From Pseudomonas sp. LS44 (lineage in GTDB: Bacteria > Pseudomonadota > Gammaproteobacteria > Pseudomonadales > Pseudomonadaceae), in contig NZ_CP102830.1 in NCBI RefSeq assembly GCF_024730785.1, positions 1,550,001 to 1,614,000 on the forward strand: a stretch of 64,000 nucleotides of DNA, written 5' to 3'. Below the pieces are notes generated by a model. The model saw nothing but the letters and a program-made list of their open reading frames with translations, did no database searches and was not told where the DNA came from. The position numbers were made by a program, and so were the translations under genes. Below, piece by piece: positions 51,880 to 60,069 of the stretch (positions are counted from its first letter, which is position 1; each line of letters starts with the position of its first letter).

Positions 51880-54408
51880 TCAGACAAGCTCTACCGGGAA
51901 GTCCAGACTCCATTGATTAGTGTCTGCTATCTGGGTCAGTCGCCCATCAGTAGTAACGACGTAGATCGATTTTTCATTTGCGCTTGCGTTGATGGGGAAG
52001 ACGGCGACATCACCTTGAAATTTCAAGTCTGCGAACCCGGAACGTTCCGCCGGAAAATCGAGGTTCCACTGGTTCGTGTCCCAAAGCTGAGCCAGCCGTC
52101 CATCGGTCGTGATAACAAAGATCGATTTCTTGTTCGCACCTGCGATGATTGGGAAGACAGCAATGCCGCCTTGGAACCTCAAGTCGGCGCGGCTAGCGAG
52201 AATCGCCGGAAAGTCAAGATTCCACTGGTTGGTATCCCAGATTTGAGCGAGTTGTCCATCTGTGGTGATGGCGTAAATCGATTTCTTGTTTGAGCCTGCG
52301 TCGGTAGGAAAAACCGCAATGCTGCCTTGGAATTTCAAGTCCGCGAACCCGGAACGTTCCGCTGGAAAATCGAGGTTCCACTGGTTAGTGTCCCAAATTT
52401 GAGCGAGTCGTCCATCAGTCGTGATGGCGTAAATAGATTTTTTATTTGCCCTTACATCGGAAGGAAAGACAGCGATGCCACCTTGAAATCTCAAATCGGC
52501 GAACCCAGCGAGTTCCGCCGGAAAGTCAAGATTCCATTGGTTCGTGTCCCAAATCTGAGCAAGTCGTCCATCGGATGTGATGGCGTAGATAGATTTCTTG
52601 TTCCCGCTTGCGTTGGTAGGAAATACCGCAATGCTGCCTTGGAATCTCAAGTCGAGATTCCCAGCGAGTTCCGCCGGGAAATGAAGGTGCCACTGATCGG
52701 TGTCCCAAATCTGAGCCAATCTTTTATCTACAGTGATGGCGAAGATAGACTTTTTGTGTACGTCTGCCCCGGTGGGAAATACTGCAATACCACCTCGGAA
52801 CCTCAAATTAGTGTGTCCGGCGAGTTCCGCTGGAAAGTCAAGATTCCATTGGTTTGTATCCCAAATCTGAATCAGTCGTCCTGTTGTCGTGAGGGTATAG
52901 ATAGATTTTTTGTTACCACTCGGATTGGTCGGAAAGACAGACAGGAAGGAGCTGAAACGTACTGCCCGATGTACAGCCTTACTAGCATTGACTCTCCCGA
53001 ACCCAAAAAAGAAACTCCATCCATTCGCATCATAATGAGCGCTCGCTGGATCGATTTTTTCTGCGGTTGCATTCAGAATCGTCCGAATGTTTTCCGGAGT
53101 TAGCGTGGGGTTTACACTTAACATCAGTCCAGCTATTCCTGCAGCGAGCGGCGCCGCCGCCGAGGTCCCACTAAAGCTACAATAGTCGCCTTCAGGTGAG
53201 TTTTGTTTGCTAAAACCATTAACGCCTTGTATGTCGGTTGTTAGTATTGAAGTTGTAAGATCACCGCCCGGCGCAAGAATATCAAGTCCGTTACCATATC
53301 GACTAAAAAAGGAAGCGGTATCCCGGTGGTCACTTGCGCCCACGGCAATTGTTTCTGGCAGGCTTGCAGGATACCCTATTGATGGAGTGTGAAAGTTGCC
53401 AGTTGAGCAAAATACTGAAACTCCATTGCTGACGGCTCGAGTAATTGCTGCGGTAACAGTGTTGCTTGGTATCATGGTAAAAGAACAACTGATAATACGT
53501 CCGCGCAATGCGGCCCAATCGAAGGCAGATGCCCATGTATCGACTAATCGAAAGTCTGTTAATTTTATTGGGATAATTTGACAGTTTGGCGCAATCCCTA
53601 CCACTCCCAGGCCATTTATGGCTGCGGCTATAATTCCAGCGCATGCTGTTCCATGTGCATCAAATTTATTAGAAGGATCGTCGTCATTGGTATCGAAATT
53701 CCATCCAGCCGCGATATTGAGGAAAAGGTCTGGATGAGTAGTATCGATGCCAGAATCAATAATAGCGATCCCAATGTCGGGTGACCCAGTTGTTAAAGTC
53801 CATGCGCCAAGTGCACTTACGTCTGCCCCTGGCGTGCCGGATCGTTGACCGGTGTTTCGAAGGTGCCATTGATCCCCAAATCGCGGCTCATCTTGTGGTA
53901 GTTGATTAAATTTTGCTGCCTGAAGAAAATTTGGTTCGGCAAATTTTACAATCCTCTCGTTTGAAATCTCGCGAGAGAGTACAAGCGGAGCATCCTCGTT
54001 TGGCTCTGTCACATAGATTTTCCAGAAGGTCGCAGTCTTTTCAATAACCTTTCCGTCAAATTTCTTGATTAACTTTTTTCTATCACCGTCGCTGGATTCG
54101 TCGTCGAAGCTGATCAGAATTTCGTTTGTTAACACGAGTAGGTTGCCTTGGCTGTCTTGGTAGGCGGATCGAGTGTTTTGGATATCTCGATAATTACCGA
54201 CTTCCTTCAGCTTCTCCTTATCGCCCCATACGACGAGGAACTCTGGTGGAAAGGCCCTGTCAAGTGCCAACCTCGTTGATCGTGCAAGGCGCGCTGCAAC
54301 TGTGGCTGGGTGCTCGCCTCGCACTGGTGTGATCAGGCGTATGTTCTCAATTAGCATGAGAGGTATCAGCGACCCATTTACGATTAGTGAATAATCTCCA
54401 CTTTCCAT
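51880..54408 (-). CDS. Subtilisin-like protease with C-terminal seven-bladed propeller
   Basis: An 842-residue protein without signal peptide. Residues 1-170 are an unfamiliar N-terminal region, perhaps an inhibitory prodomain. Residues 190-475 are a subtilase: Asp218 (IAIIDSGID), His252 (AHGTACAG), oxyanion Asn338 (CSTGN) and Ser416 (SFSGTSAAAP), all intact. From about 480 to the end are seven near-identical repeats of about 52 residues with NKKSIYAITTDGRLAQIWD and TNQWNLDFPAEL, fitting a closed seven-bladed beta-propeller similar in pattern to PLL-type lectins. Clearly AT-rich. A target-recognition role for the propeller is inference. Confidence 0.83.
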   Translation of the reverse strand: MESGDYSLIVNGSLIPLMLIENIRLITPVRGEHPATVAARLARSTRLALDRAFPPEFLVVWGDKEKLKEVGNYRDIQNTRSAYQDSQGNLLVLTNEILISFDDESSDGDRKKLIKKFDGKVIEKTATFWKIYVTEPNEDAPLVLSREISNERIVKFAEPNFLQAAKFNQLPQDEPRFGDQWHLRNTGQRSGTPGADVSALGAWTLTTGSPDIGIAIIDSGIDTTHPDLFLNIAAGWNFDTNDDDPSNKFDAHGTACAGIIAAAINGLGVVGIAPNCQIIPIKLTDFRLVDTWASAFDWAALRGRIISCSFTMIPSNTVTAAITRAVSNGVSVFCSTGNFHTPSIGYPASLPETIAVGASDHRDTASFFSRYGNGLDILAPGGDLTTSILTTDIQGVNGFSKQNSPEGDYCSFSGTSAAAPLAAGIAGLMLSVNPTLTPENIRTILNATAEKIDPASAHYDANGWSFFFGFGRVNASKAVHRAVRFSSFLSVFPTNPSGNKKSIYTLTTTGRLIQIWDTNQWNLDFPAELAGHTNLRFRGGIAVFPTGADVHKKSIFAITVDKRLAQIWDTDQWHLHFPAELAGNLDLRFQGSIAVFPTNASGNKKSIYAITSDGRLAQIWDTNQWNLDFPAELAGFADLRFQGGIAVFPSDVRANKKSIYAITTDGRLAQIWDTNQWNLDFPAERSGFADLKFQGSIAVFPTDAGSNKKSIYAITTDGQLAQIWDTNQWNLDFPAILASRADLRFQGGIAVFPIIAGANKKSIFVITTDGRLAQLWDTNQWNLDFPAERSGFADLKFQGDVAVFPINASANEKSIYVVTTDGRLTQIADTNQWSLDFPVELV
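51900..52960 (-). repeat. Seven 156-bp tandem repeats in the protease gene
   Basis: The block with GTGTCCCA(A/G)ATCTGAGC (plus-strand view) recurs at about 156-bp steps through 51930-52870. The outermost copies are the most diverged, the inner ones almost identical, typical of repeat expansion or gene conversion. Confidence 0.85.
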
Positions 54409-54734
54409 TTTGGTGGTCCGTAAGCCTTAGATGATTTAGGGAAATTAAAAAGCGCAATCTTATGCTTTGATAATTTGAGTGGGAACACAGCCTAAATTTA
54501 AAGCCACTTCCATTCGCATTAACTTTAATAGCCCCTCAAAACTGGATAGTTCTTAAATACATAACTCTAGCGCGTTTGGATTATGTGCTTAGATCAAGTG
54601 GAGATTTACATTCGAACGTCAGAATCTATAGGAGCGAATGTAAGCGTGCACTGGCCAACGTGTTTGATAGGAGTCCTCTGTGAAGAGCATTTAGTGCTCG
54701 CTTTTGCTTCGTATGGCATGTCTTTGAGTTTGTC

Positions 54735-54902
54735 CTAAGTTTTGTTTTGAAATGCCGTATCTGAGCAGAGTAAATCTGGGTAGCCTTTTAGGTAGCGATC
54801 GAAGGCCCAAGATTGGTTTTCCGTGAGTGAATCGCCCCAGATCACGTAGACGGCTCCAAGCCTCAACGGAGGACTGCTAAGCCACTGCGGAATAGTCCAC
54901 AT
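54735..54902 (-). CDS. Small ORF or gene fragment, 55 residues
   Basis: ATG at 54900-54902 opens 55 codons with natural-looking composition (MWTIPQWLSSPPLRLG, then VYVIWGDSLTENQSWAFDRY and a short tail). No ribosome site is clear, and the DNA directly upstream is a GC-rich spacer repeat (54905-54956), so it may be the C-terminal fragment of a lost gene. Not recognised. The gap 54409-54734 to its left holds the protease promoter region and nothing else I can name. Confidence 0.35.
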   Translation of the reverse strand: MWTIPQWLSSPPLRLGAVYVIWGDSLTENQSWAFDRYLKGYPDLLCSDTAFQNKT

Positions 54903-55016
54903 TTGGCCGGAGGCGGACGCCTGCGACCGCAGCCAACGGCCAGAAGCGGCCGGTCTGCTTTATAAATAAATCTATCCCCCTTTTCCTTCTGCAAACAGGG
55001 GCGGGAGGTAGATGAA

Positions 55017-55121
55017 ATGCAACTGTTTAAGGGCCGGATCTATAAGCGCGTTTACGCTGGGGCCAGCGAAGCGCTACCGCAAATGCGTGAATCCTATACG
55101 CTTTACGGCCCGGTCCATTAG
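55017..55121 (+). CDS. 34-residue ORF coupled to the NucS-like nuclease gene
   Basis: ATG at 55017 follows GGGAGG at 9 nt; the product (MQLFKGRIYKRVYAGASEAL, then a 14-residue tail) is basic and its TAG is followed at once by the ATG of the next gene. This is the layout of a leader or small partner protein translated together with the nuclease. A competing frame at 55012 gives a less protein-like product. Function unknown. Confidence 0.5.
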   Translation: MQLFKGRIYKRVYAGASEALPQMRESYTLYGPVH

Positions 55122-55958
55122 ATGAACCTAGAATACGAACAAGGGGTACAAATAGTGAGCAACGGTAACCGCCCGCCGGTATGGCAAATGGTTAGGGAAG
55201 CAGCCCAGCAGTTGAATGGAGAATGTACGTATCAAGCGATTAAAGCAAAAGTGCGGTCGATGTATGGCGATGAGATCAACGACAGTTCGATGACATGCAG
55301 CATTATCTCGGGGGCGGTGAATCACCCATCGCGTATCCATTACAGCGAGAACAAAAAACCACGGCTCACCGACACAACCTACGACTACCTGTTCAGCACT
55401 GGGCGCGGTCGGGTTGTTTGGTACCAGCCTGAGAAACACGGCGTATGGGAGATAGCACATTCTGCCGACGGCGCATTGATCGTCCGCCTCGCAGACGGTG
55501 TGGGCGACAATCCAGCGCAGATCGCCGAAGCCGTAGAAGCAACCGATGATGCGTACGACATGTTCGCTCTAGAGGCGCACCTTCGCGACTACCTCGCCAA
55601 GAAGCTTCCCAAGCTGCCAGGTCACAATGCGCCGCTTACCCTATACCGCACGGACGATCGTGATGGTGTGGAATTTCAAACCGACGTTGGTCCCATCGAT
55701 ATCCTGGCGACCGGCAAGGGCGACTTCTACGTACTCGAACTGAAAGTCGGCCGCGGACCAGACGCGGCTCTGGGACAAATTCTTCGTTATATGGGCTGGG
55801 TTAAAGAGCACCTGGCGGGCGACAAGAACGTGTATGGCATCATTATCGCGTCGGACATCGGCCAGAAACTGCGTTACGCGGCAACGCAGGTTCCGAATGT
55901 CCGGCTGATGGAGTACGACCTCGCCGTAACGCTTCGCCAGGTGGCCCTGCATGCTTGA
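55122..55958 (+). CDS. NucS-like (DUF91) nuclease with N-terminal winged-helix-like domain
   Basis: A 278-residue protein. The C-terminal third has the NucS/RecB-like nuclease core: GVEFQTDVGPIDIL (Asp193), VLELKVG (Glu206, Lys208) and GQILRYMGWV (Gln219, Arg222, Tyr223), the QxxRY motif of NucS. Residues 18-105 look like a small helical DNA-binding domain (VWQMVREAAQQLNGECTYQA). NucS proper cuts mismatches in actinobacteria and archaea; isolated DUF91 nucleases in islands are more often linked with defence. The ATG directly follows the 34-residue ORF stop. Confidence 0.78.
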   Translation: MNLEYEQGVQIVSNGNRPPVWQMVREAAQQLNGECTYQAIKAKVRSMYGDEINDSSMTCSIISGAVNHPSRIHYSENKKPRLTDTTYDYLFSTGRGRVVWYQPEKHGVWEIAHSADGALIVRLADGVGDNPAQIAEAVEATDDAYDMFALEAHLRDYLAKKLPKLPGHNAPLTLYRTDDRDGVEFQTDVGPIDILATGKGDFYVLELKVGRGPDAALGQILRYMGWVKEHLAGDKNVYGIIIASDIGQKLRYAATQVPNVRLMEYDLAVTLRQVALHA

Positions 55959-56159
55959 GGGGGCGCCAGTAGCGCGCAGGCCATGACAGGTCGTTACCGC
56001 CCCTTCAATTGAGCGACAGACTCTCCGTCTCATTATTGCCGGCTTCTGCCAGCGAGGTAGCCTGGATGACCATTGGTGGAAAACGCTCTGCGGTTTTTCA
56101 CCCTACGCGAACTTGAGAGCTATGTAGGGTGGACAACGCTTTCTTGTCCACCAGCTTCT

Positions 56160-56285
56160 GCGAGTGGCAGCAATGGGTCGATCTCTGCCAGTCACATCAC
56201 TGCCGTCTACTGGTCAAGTCGGATGCAATCAGTGGTCAGCACCGATGCAGTTGGCTGGTCAGATGGGTGCAATTGCGCAGAGTAG
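56160..56285 (-). repeat. 22-bp repeat array 3 (reverse orientation)
   Basis: On the minus strand units start at 56262, 56239 and 56217 (plus-strand GGTCAG/GGTCAA at 56257, 56234 and 56212; spacings 23 and 22) with CTGACCAGCCAACTGCATC as the best unit. The tail GGCAGAGATCGACCCATTGC, also on the minus strand, matches array 1. The remainder of the 788-bp gap 55959-56746 has a GTAGGGTGGACAACG-type repeat near 56125 and no convincing gene. Confidence 0.62.
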
Positions 56286-56746
56286 GACGGCGGCCATTTT
56301 TCCTGGCCGCGCCGAAAATCAGCGCGGGGCTGGCTGGGGTTTTGCACCTTTTCCAGCGTGCAGACCCTTGATTTGATTAGCAAATACAGAACTGGGTACA
56401 CACGGTTTGCACCCAGTCAGTTTCGGCAATGCGGAAAAATGAATATTCCCAATTAGCCAACCCGCTACAAACAGCGTCCTAGCGCGCGTAACGCGCATAT
56501 CTTTCTCAACCAGCACGGACGCGAAACACATAACCATAAAACCATCCCGGCGCGTCTAAAACGCACCTCTCGGGCGAATTAGATTTTTATAGAGCCTCAA
56601 CATCCCCAAAACATACCCCCTAAAAGCACTCAAAAAACTCCACTTTGAAAACCTCGTTCACAACCGAGAATTCCACTCCCCTACAAACACACCACAGCCG
56701 AGCCAGCCCGCCACGCCCAGCGCTCATGCTTTCTCAAACAGTCTGT

Positions 56747-57955
56747 TTACACCAACGCCAACCACCCGCCCAAGTTCAACCCCGCGAAACGCGCGCCCCC
56801 CTCACCATGCCACCGCTCCAACGCCTCTCGCTTCAACGCTTCCAACTCCGTTTGCACATACGTTGCCGTCAGCAACGGCGAAGCATGGTTTAACAACAAC
56901 TCTCCCGGCAGCCAATCCACTCCAATCTCAGCCCAGCAGGCCCGCGCCAGCTTGCGCAAATCATGACTTGTCCACTCTCTTTCGCTCAGGTTCATGAATA
57001 GTCCCGTCACTGCCTGCGCGCTCAGCGGTTGCCCGCACTCACCAGGGAACAGGTACTCCCCAGGATCATCACCACAGGTCGCCCGATAACGCTTCAATAG
57101 CGCCAACATCTGCGGCGTTAGCGGTAACTCATGCTGTGTCCGCGTCTTGGTTTTCTCAGCCGGAATGATCCATAACCGTTCGGCTTCATGAAAGTCAGAC
57201 CAGCGCGCTTGCCGCGTCTCACCCACCCGCGTTCCGTGGCACAACATCAGCAGCGCCAACATGCCCACACGCGGATCGCGCTCGAAACGCTCGACTAACT
57301 TCGGCAACAGGTCGACCAGTTGCCCAGGACGCAACCGCGCTACCTTTGGCTTGATCTTGGCTAGCCCAAAGTCAGTGAACTTAACGCCTATCAGCGGATT
57401 GGAAGCCAACAACCCAAGGCCCACAGCGCAGCGAATAGCAGCCACCAACAAGCCATAGACCTGACGAATGTACGCGGGCGTCACCGCCTCCTGCATCGGA
57501 TGGATCAACAGCCGGTCAAGCAACACCTTGTCCAGATCAGCGACCGGAACCGCGCTCAGGCGCGGCAAAAGCCAAGTCTGCATAACCGACTTGCAGTTGC
57601 TTTTACGGACGCTTGATAGCGTGCGCGTGCGCAATTGCCGCTCCGAAAACCACGTCAGTAACTGCCCCGTCATCACCAACATGCCCGCCGACACGACTGG
57701 CCGAGCGCCCCCCTTAAGCTGTTCGATCACACGAGGCAGACGCTCCAGCATGGTCGGACAATTCAGCTCGGGATAATTGCCGACCTTGCGCCAACGCCCG
57801 CCCTGGAACACATCCCAAGTGCCCCTCGTTCTGACTGTCCGGTATCGAAAACGCAACGCCGGATAATGATCGTCCCGTAAATAGCTGGCGTCCGTATCCC
57901 GGCGCAGCCTGCCTATCATCGTTTCGCTTAACCGTGTGTAAACCGTGTCACCCAT
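56747..57955 (-). CDS. Tyrosine recombinase (second integrase of the island)
   Basis: From the ATG at 57955 (the first frame start is 57982) the protein is 402 residues. Catalytic residues: first Arg in HGTRVGETR (near 249), Lys in EKTKTRTQHELPL, the HDLRKLAR box (His-x-x-Arg), LLNHAS (His) and Tyr in ATYVQTE near 370. All are present, so it should be active. It differs strongly from the P4-type integrase at 60069, so the island carries two recombinases, perhaps from two nested elements. Confidence 0.88.
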   Translation of the reverse strand: MGDTVYTRLSETMIGRLRRDTDASYLRDDHYPALRFRYRTVRTRGTWDVFQGGRWRKVGNYPELNCPTMLERLPRVIEQLKGGARPVVSAGMLVMTGQLLTWFSERQLRTRTLSSVRKSNCKSVMQTWLLPRLSAVPVADLDKVLLDRLLIHPMQEAVTPAYIRQVYGLLVAAIRCAVGLGLLASNPLIGVKFTDFGLAKIKPKVARLRPGQLVDLLPKLVERFERDPRVGMLALLMLCHGTRVGETRQARWSDFHEAERLWIIPAEKTKTRTQHELPLTPQMLALLKRYRATCGDDPGEYLFPGECGQPLSAQAVTGLFMNLSEREWTSHDLRKLARACWAEIGVDWLPGELLLNHASPLLTATYVQTELEALKREALERWHGEGGARFAGLNLGGWLALV

Positions 57956-58162
57956 AGACCACCTCTCACCGAGAATGACCACTTGCCCACCTCCTTACGG
58001 CGCTTCGCACCTCTACTCCGTGGATAACTGCACAGAGCAAAAGCAGGCTCAACCCCGCAAGCGGGGCCCCATTCGCCCAAAGCCAAAGCAGGTCATTTCT
58101 GACCTAGGCAAAAGCAACAGCAACAGCATTTGCCAGGCTCCGTCTGGTATATCTAAGAAGGA

Positions 58163-58287
58163 GTACAGTTTCTGTACCAAGTGAACCCCTCCCATGCGTA
58201 CAGTTTCTGTACCGATGGAGCCTGAAAAGAAGGCTCCTAGACCGTCATCGGTACAGTTTCTGTACGCAGTGGGTACAGTTTCTGTAC
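58163..58287. promoter_or_regulatory. Four copies of a perfect 15-bp palindrome
   Basis: GTACAGTTTCTGTAC (arms GTACAG/CTGTAC, centre TTT) occurs at 58163-58177, 58198-58212, 58251-58265 and 58273-58287. Two copies lie inside the 3' end of the HTH gene (encoding VQKLY and TETV), two lie beyond its stop. A hairpin GGAGCC-N9-GGCTCC at 58217-58237 sits between them. They look like an operator or iteron cluster for the HTH protein or for replication of the element. Confidence 0.7.
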
Positions 58288-58704
58288 CGGGTTTTTTGCT
58301 CTTTCTAGGCTGAACTTGCGTGGCGGAGTGATGGTGGACGAAACCTCCAGCTTGCCGCCGCATTCGTCGATGGGCTGCCAGGTGACCGCATACAGCGCAC
58401 AGCAGCCCCCTGGCTTGATGAATCGACCCTGACGGGTGCAGGTGATCAGGTCGCGCTCCTGAAGCTCATTCAGGGCCTTAGTGAGCGTTGACTTACTGCC
58501 GATCCCCCAGGGCTTGGCTTGAGTGAACGAGGCTGACAGGTCACCGTTGTTACCGCCTTTGTACTGCCTAAGCACGCACATCAAGACTTTCATGGCACTG
58601 CCTGAGAGTGACTTGTAATCGTCATGATCCATCACGATATGGGGGAGCGCGGCGAAGCTGCCGGACTCCTTTCTTCCATTCGCCTTGGGGCGTTTCCGCG
58701 CCAT
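58237..58704 (-). CDS. Winged-helix DNA-binding protein of the replication module
   Basis: A 155-residue protein. The middle (YKSLSGSAMKVLMCVLRQY and GIGSKSTLTKALNELQERDL) is a winged-HTH of the kind found in phage and plasmid replication proteins. The C-terminal tail overlaps two of the GTACAG palindromes. Its ATG lies 2 bp past the stop of the primase fragment, so both are co-translated. Possible roles are autoregulator or origin-binding protein; not proven. Confidence 0.65.
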   Translation of the reverse strand: MARKRPKANGRKESGSFAALPHIVMDHDDYKSLSGSAMKVLMCVLRQYKGGNNGDLSASFTQAKPWGIGSKSTLTKALNELQERDLITCTRQGRFIKPGGCCALYAVTWQPIDECGGKLEVSSTITPPRKFSLERAKNPVQKLYPLRTETVPMTV

Positions 58705-58706
58705 GT

Positions 58707-58943
58707 CTAATCCTTACCTGCAAAGGATCGTGGCGGAGCACCTAGGCTGGGGGCAGGCCAAACACCTGAGCCGTGAGGGTATGGCGAACCCCAACAGCCG
58801 TGGCCGTCTGGAAAGAGCAAATACCACCCGCTGTCTTGGCCTGGCCGGTCGCCGTGGGCATGGATTCGGTGTGGTTTGCCATCAGCCACAGGCTCGCCAT
58901 CAATCAGCCCGCATCGGGCCTGTAAAGCATCCTTGAAGCTCAT
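58707..58943 (-). CDS. Truncated primase-like N-terminal domain
   Basis: A 78-residue protein. GLIDGEPVADGKPHRIHAHGD and SGWYLLFPDGHGCWG resemble the start of phage/satellite DNA primase-helicases, which are normally several hundred residues long. Only this domain is left, followed directly by the HTH gene. GAGGGTAGCCC-type upstream sequence gives a weak ribosome site. It may be a functional small protein or a deletion remnant. Confidence 0.55.
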   Translation of the reverse strand: MSFKDALQARCGLIDGEPVADGKPHRIHAHGDRPGQDSGWYLLFPDGHGCWGSPYPHGSGVWPAPSLGAPPRSFAGKD

Positions 58944-59026
58944 AAGGGCTACCCTCGATCATTGTCGAAGGCCAGACCGGGTGCGACAATCAGCGCGCTT
59001 GCCACTGCTTGCTCAGTGATCGGCAC

Positions 59027-59055
59027 AGCCGGACGCGCCTACGTCCGGCTTTTTT
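59027..59055 (+). terminator. Strong rho-independent terminator
   Basis: AGCCGGACG-CGCCTA-CGTCCGGCT followed by TTTTT. It points rightward, though no plus-strand gene is evident to its left; it may stop antisense transcription into the AlpA-like gene, whose stop lies at its edge. Confidence 0.7.
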
Positions 59056-59251
59056 ATGCACTGGTGGTTTTGCGAGTGCGCGAGTCCAACCATGCATCAA
59101 GATCGGACAGGCGATAGCGAACCTTGCGGCCCACTTTCAGGAAGGGGAGTTGATAGCGGCCAGTGCTGCGCCATACGGACAGCGTGCCGGGGCTAACGTC
59201 GAGGTGCTTGGCGGCTTGAGCTTCGTCAAGCATGGGGCTGGCTGTTTTCAT
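59054..59251 (-). CDS. AlpA/excisionase-type HTH protein
   Basis: A 65-residue protein from the ATG at 59251 (GGAG 10 nt upstream). The MerR-like winged helix (MLDEAQAAKHLDVSPGTLSV then GRKVRYRLSDLDAWLDS) is that of AlpA/Xis proteins, which bend DNA at attachment sites or switch on the integrase. Located between the primase fragment and the GGACAGT repeats, 800 bp from the integrase gene. Likely the excisionase or integrase regulator of the island. Confidence 0.82.
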   Translation of the reverse strand: MKTASPMLDEAQAAKHLDVSPGTLSVWRSTGRYQLPFLKVGRKVRYRLSDLDAWLDSRTRKTTSA

Positions 59252-59340
59252 CTTGTAAGGCTCCATTTACTACCAACGAAGCACGTTGCTTTGCGGTGTA
59301 GATGGTTAATCTATGCAGCAGCTTGGATAGCGTAAGGGGC

Positions 59341-59432
59341 TTAACTGTCCTGACTTGCTTCAGGACAGTTAAAGCCGTTCATTGCGCGGCCTTCAGGAAG
59401 ATGTAGTGAATTAAGTCAGGACAGTCGGGACA
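59341..59432. promoter_or_regulatory. GGACAGT operator-like cluster
   Basis: TTAACTGTCCTGA (59341-59353) and TCAGGACAGTTAA (59360-59372) are perfect 13-bp inverted arms. Two more direct copies, TCAGGACAGT and GGGACAGTT, follow at about 59416-59435, overlapping the 3' end of the next gene. They lie 90-180 bp upstream of the AlpA-like start and probably bind a regulator of that gene. Confidence 0.55.
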
Positions 59433-60069
59433 GTTGCATTCTGTAATAGCTGCTCGACCTGGCACCGGAACGGAAGGCACAAATGCCGCTTAGGTCGTTC
59501 TTGAACACTGATTCGGATATAGAAAACGCGCTCTGATGTAGCTTCCGGCATAACGCCTGCAGATCAGCGCGAGTGCCTGGCATAGCGCTAGTGTCTAGGT
59601 TTGGGTCGACAGTCTTGAGTTGCTCGACAACCTGCCGCAGCAGGTCTTGTCGGTGCTTGCGGTGCTGGCGGGGTTTGCCTGGCTTGTCCAAGTAATCACA
59701 AAGCCAGTGTTTGACCTCTTCGCTCAGCGTGTCTGGTGTTTCCCCTATATCTTTAAGCCATTGCGCCGCGACAGCAGGCGTAACCTTGGGTAGCAGCAGC
59801 AGATCTATATAACGGGTGTCATTTCCTTCTTTGTTCGCTTTGTTCTGACGATACTCATTGGACCAGAGCTTTAAGTCATCAGGATACCTTTTGCCCTCCG
59901 TCGACCAACCCCACACCATGCCTGTCCATTCCCAGTGTTTGGGGTTTTCCCTGTCCTCAGTACCTGCCAATAGGTTAATTAAACCGAGTCGTGATACTTC
60001 GTGGGGATAGCCACTGTCAGACAGCTCCTTGCAAACCTTTGTCATCCGACCATTGCCTTTCCCAGTCAT
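59416..60069 (-). CDS. Hypothetical island protein, 217 residues
   Basis: The start overlaps the integrase stop by one base (TGATG), so it is translated with the integrase. It is hydrophilic, with WEWTGMVWGWSTEGKRYPDDLKLW in the first half (no more than a tryptophan-rich pattern can be named) and a basic helical C-terminal half (KPRQHRKHRQDLLRQVVEQL). No membrane segment or known catalytic motif. Not recognised; its link to the integrase suggests a role in maintenance or excision of the island. Confidence 0.55.
   Translation of the reverse strand: MTGKGNGRMTKVCKELSDSGYPHEVSRLGLINLLAGTEDRENPKHWEWTGMVWGWSTEGKRYPDDLKLWSNEYRQNKANKEGNDTRYIDLLLLPKVTPAVAAQWLKDIGETPDTLSEEVKHWLCDYLDKPGKPRQHRKHRQDLLRQVVEQLKTVDPNLDTSAMPGTRADLQALCRKLHQSAFSISESVFKNDLSGICAFRSGARSSSYYRMQLSRLS

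Noticed and set aside
51900-52960. Plus-strand frames across the protease repeats (51856-52293 and 52327-53103)
   Set aside because: They mirror the minus-strand repeats, whose reading frame is continuous with an intact subtilase domain.
56319-56537. A 72-codon minus-strand frame next to array 3
   Set aside because: No ribosome site, and its sequence is largely made of island spacer repeats; not convincing as a gene.
58685-58936. An 83-codon plus-strand frame opposite the primase fragment
   Set aside because: The minus-strand frame is coupled to the HTH gene and resembles a known domain; the plus frame does not.
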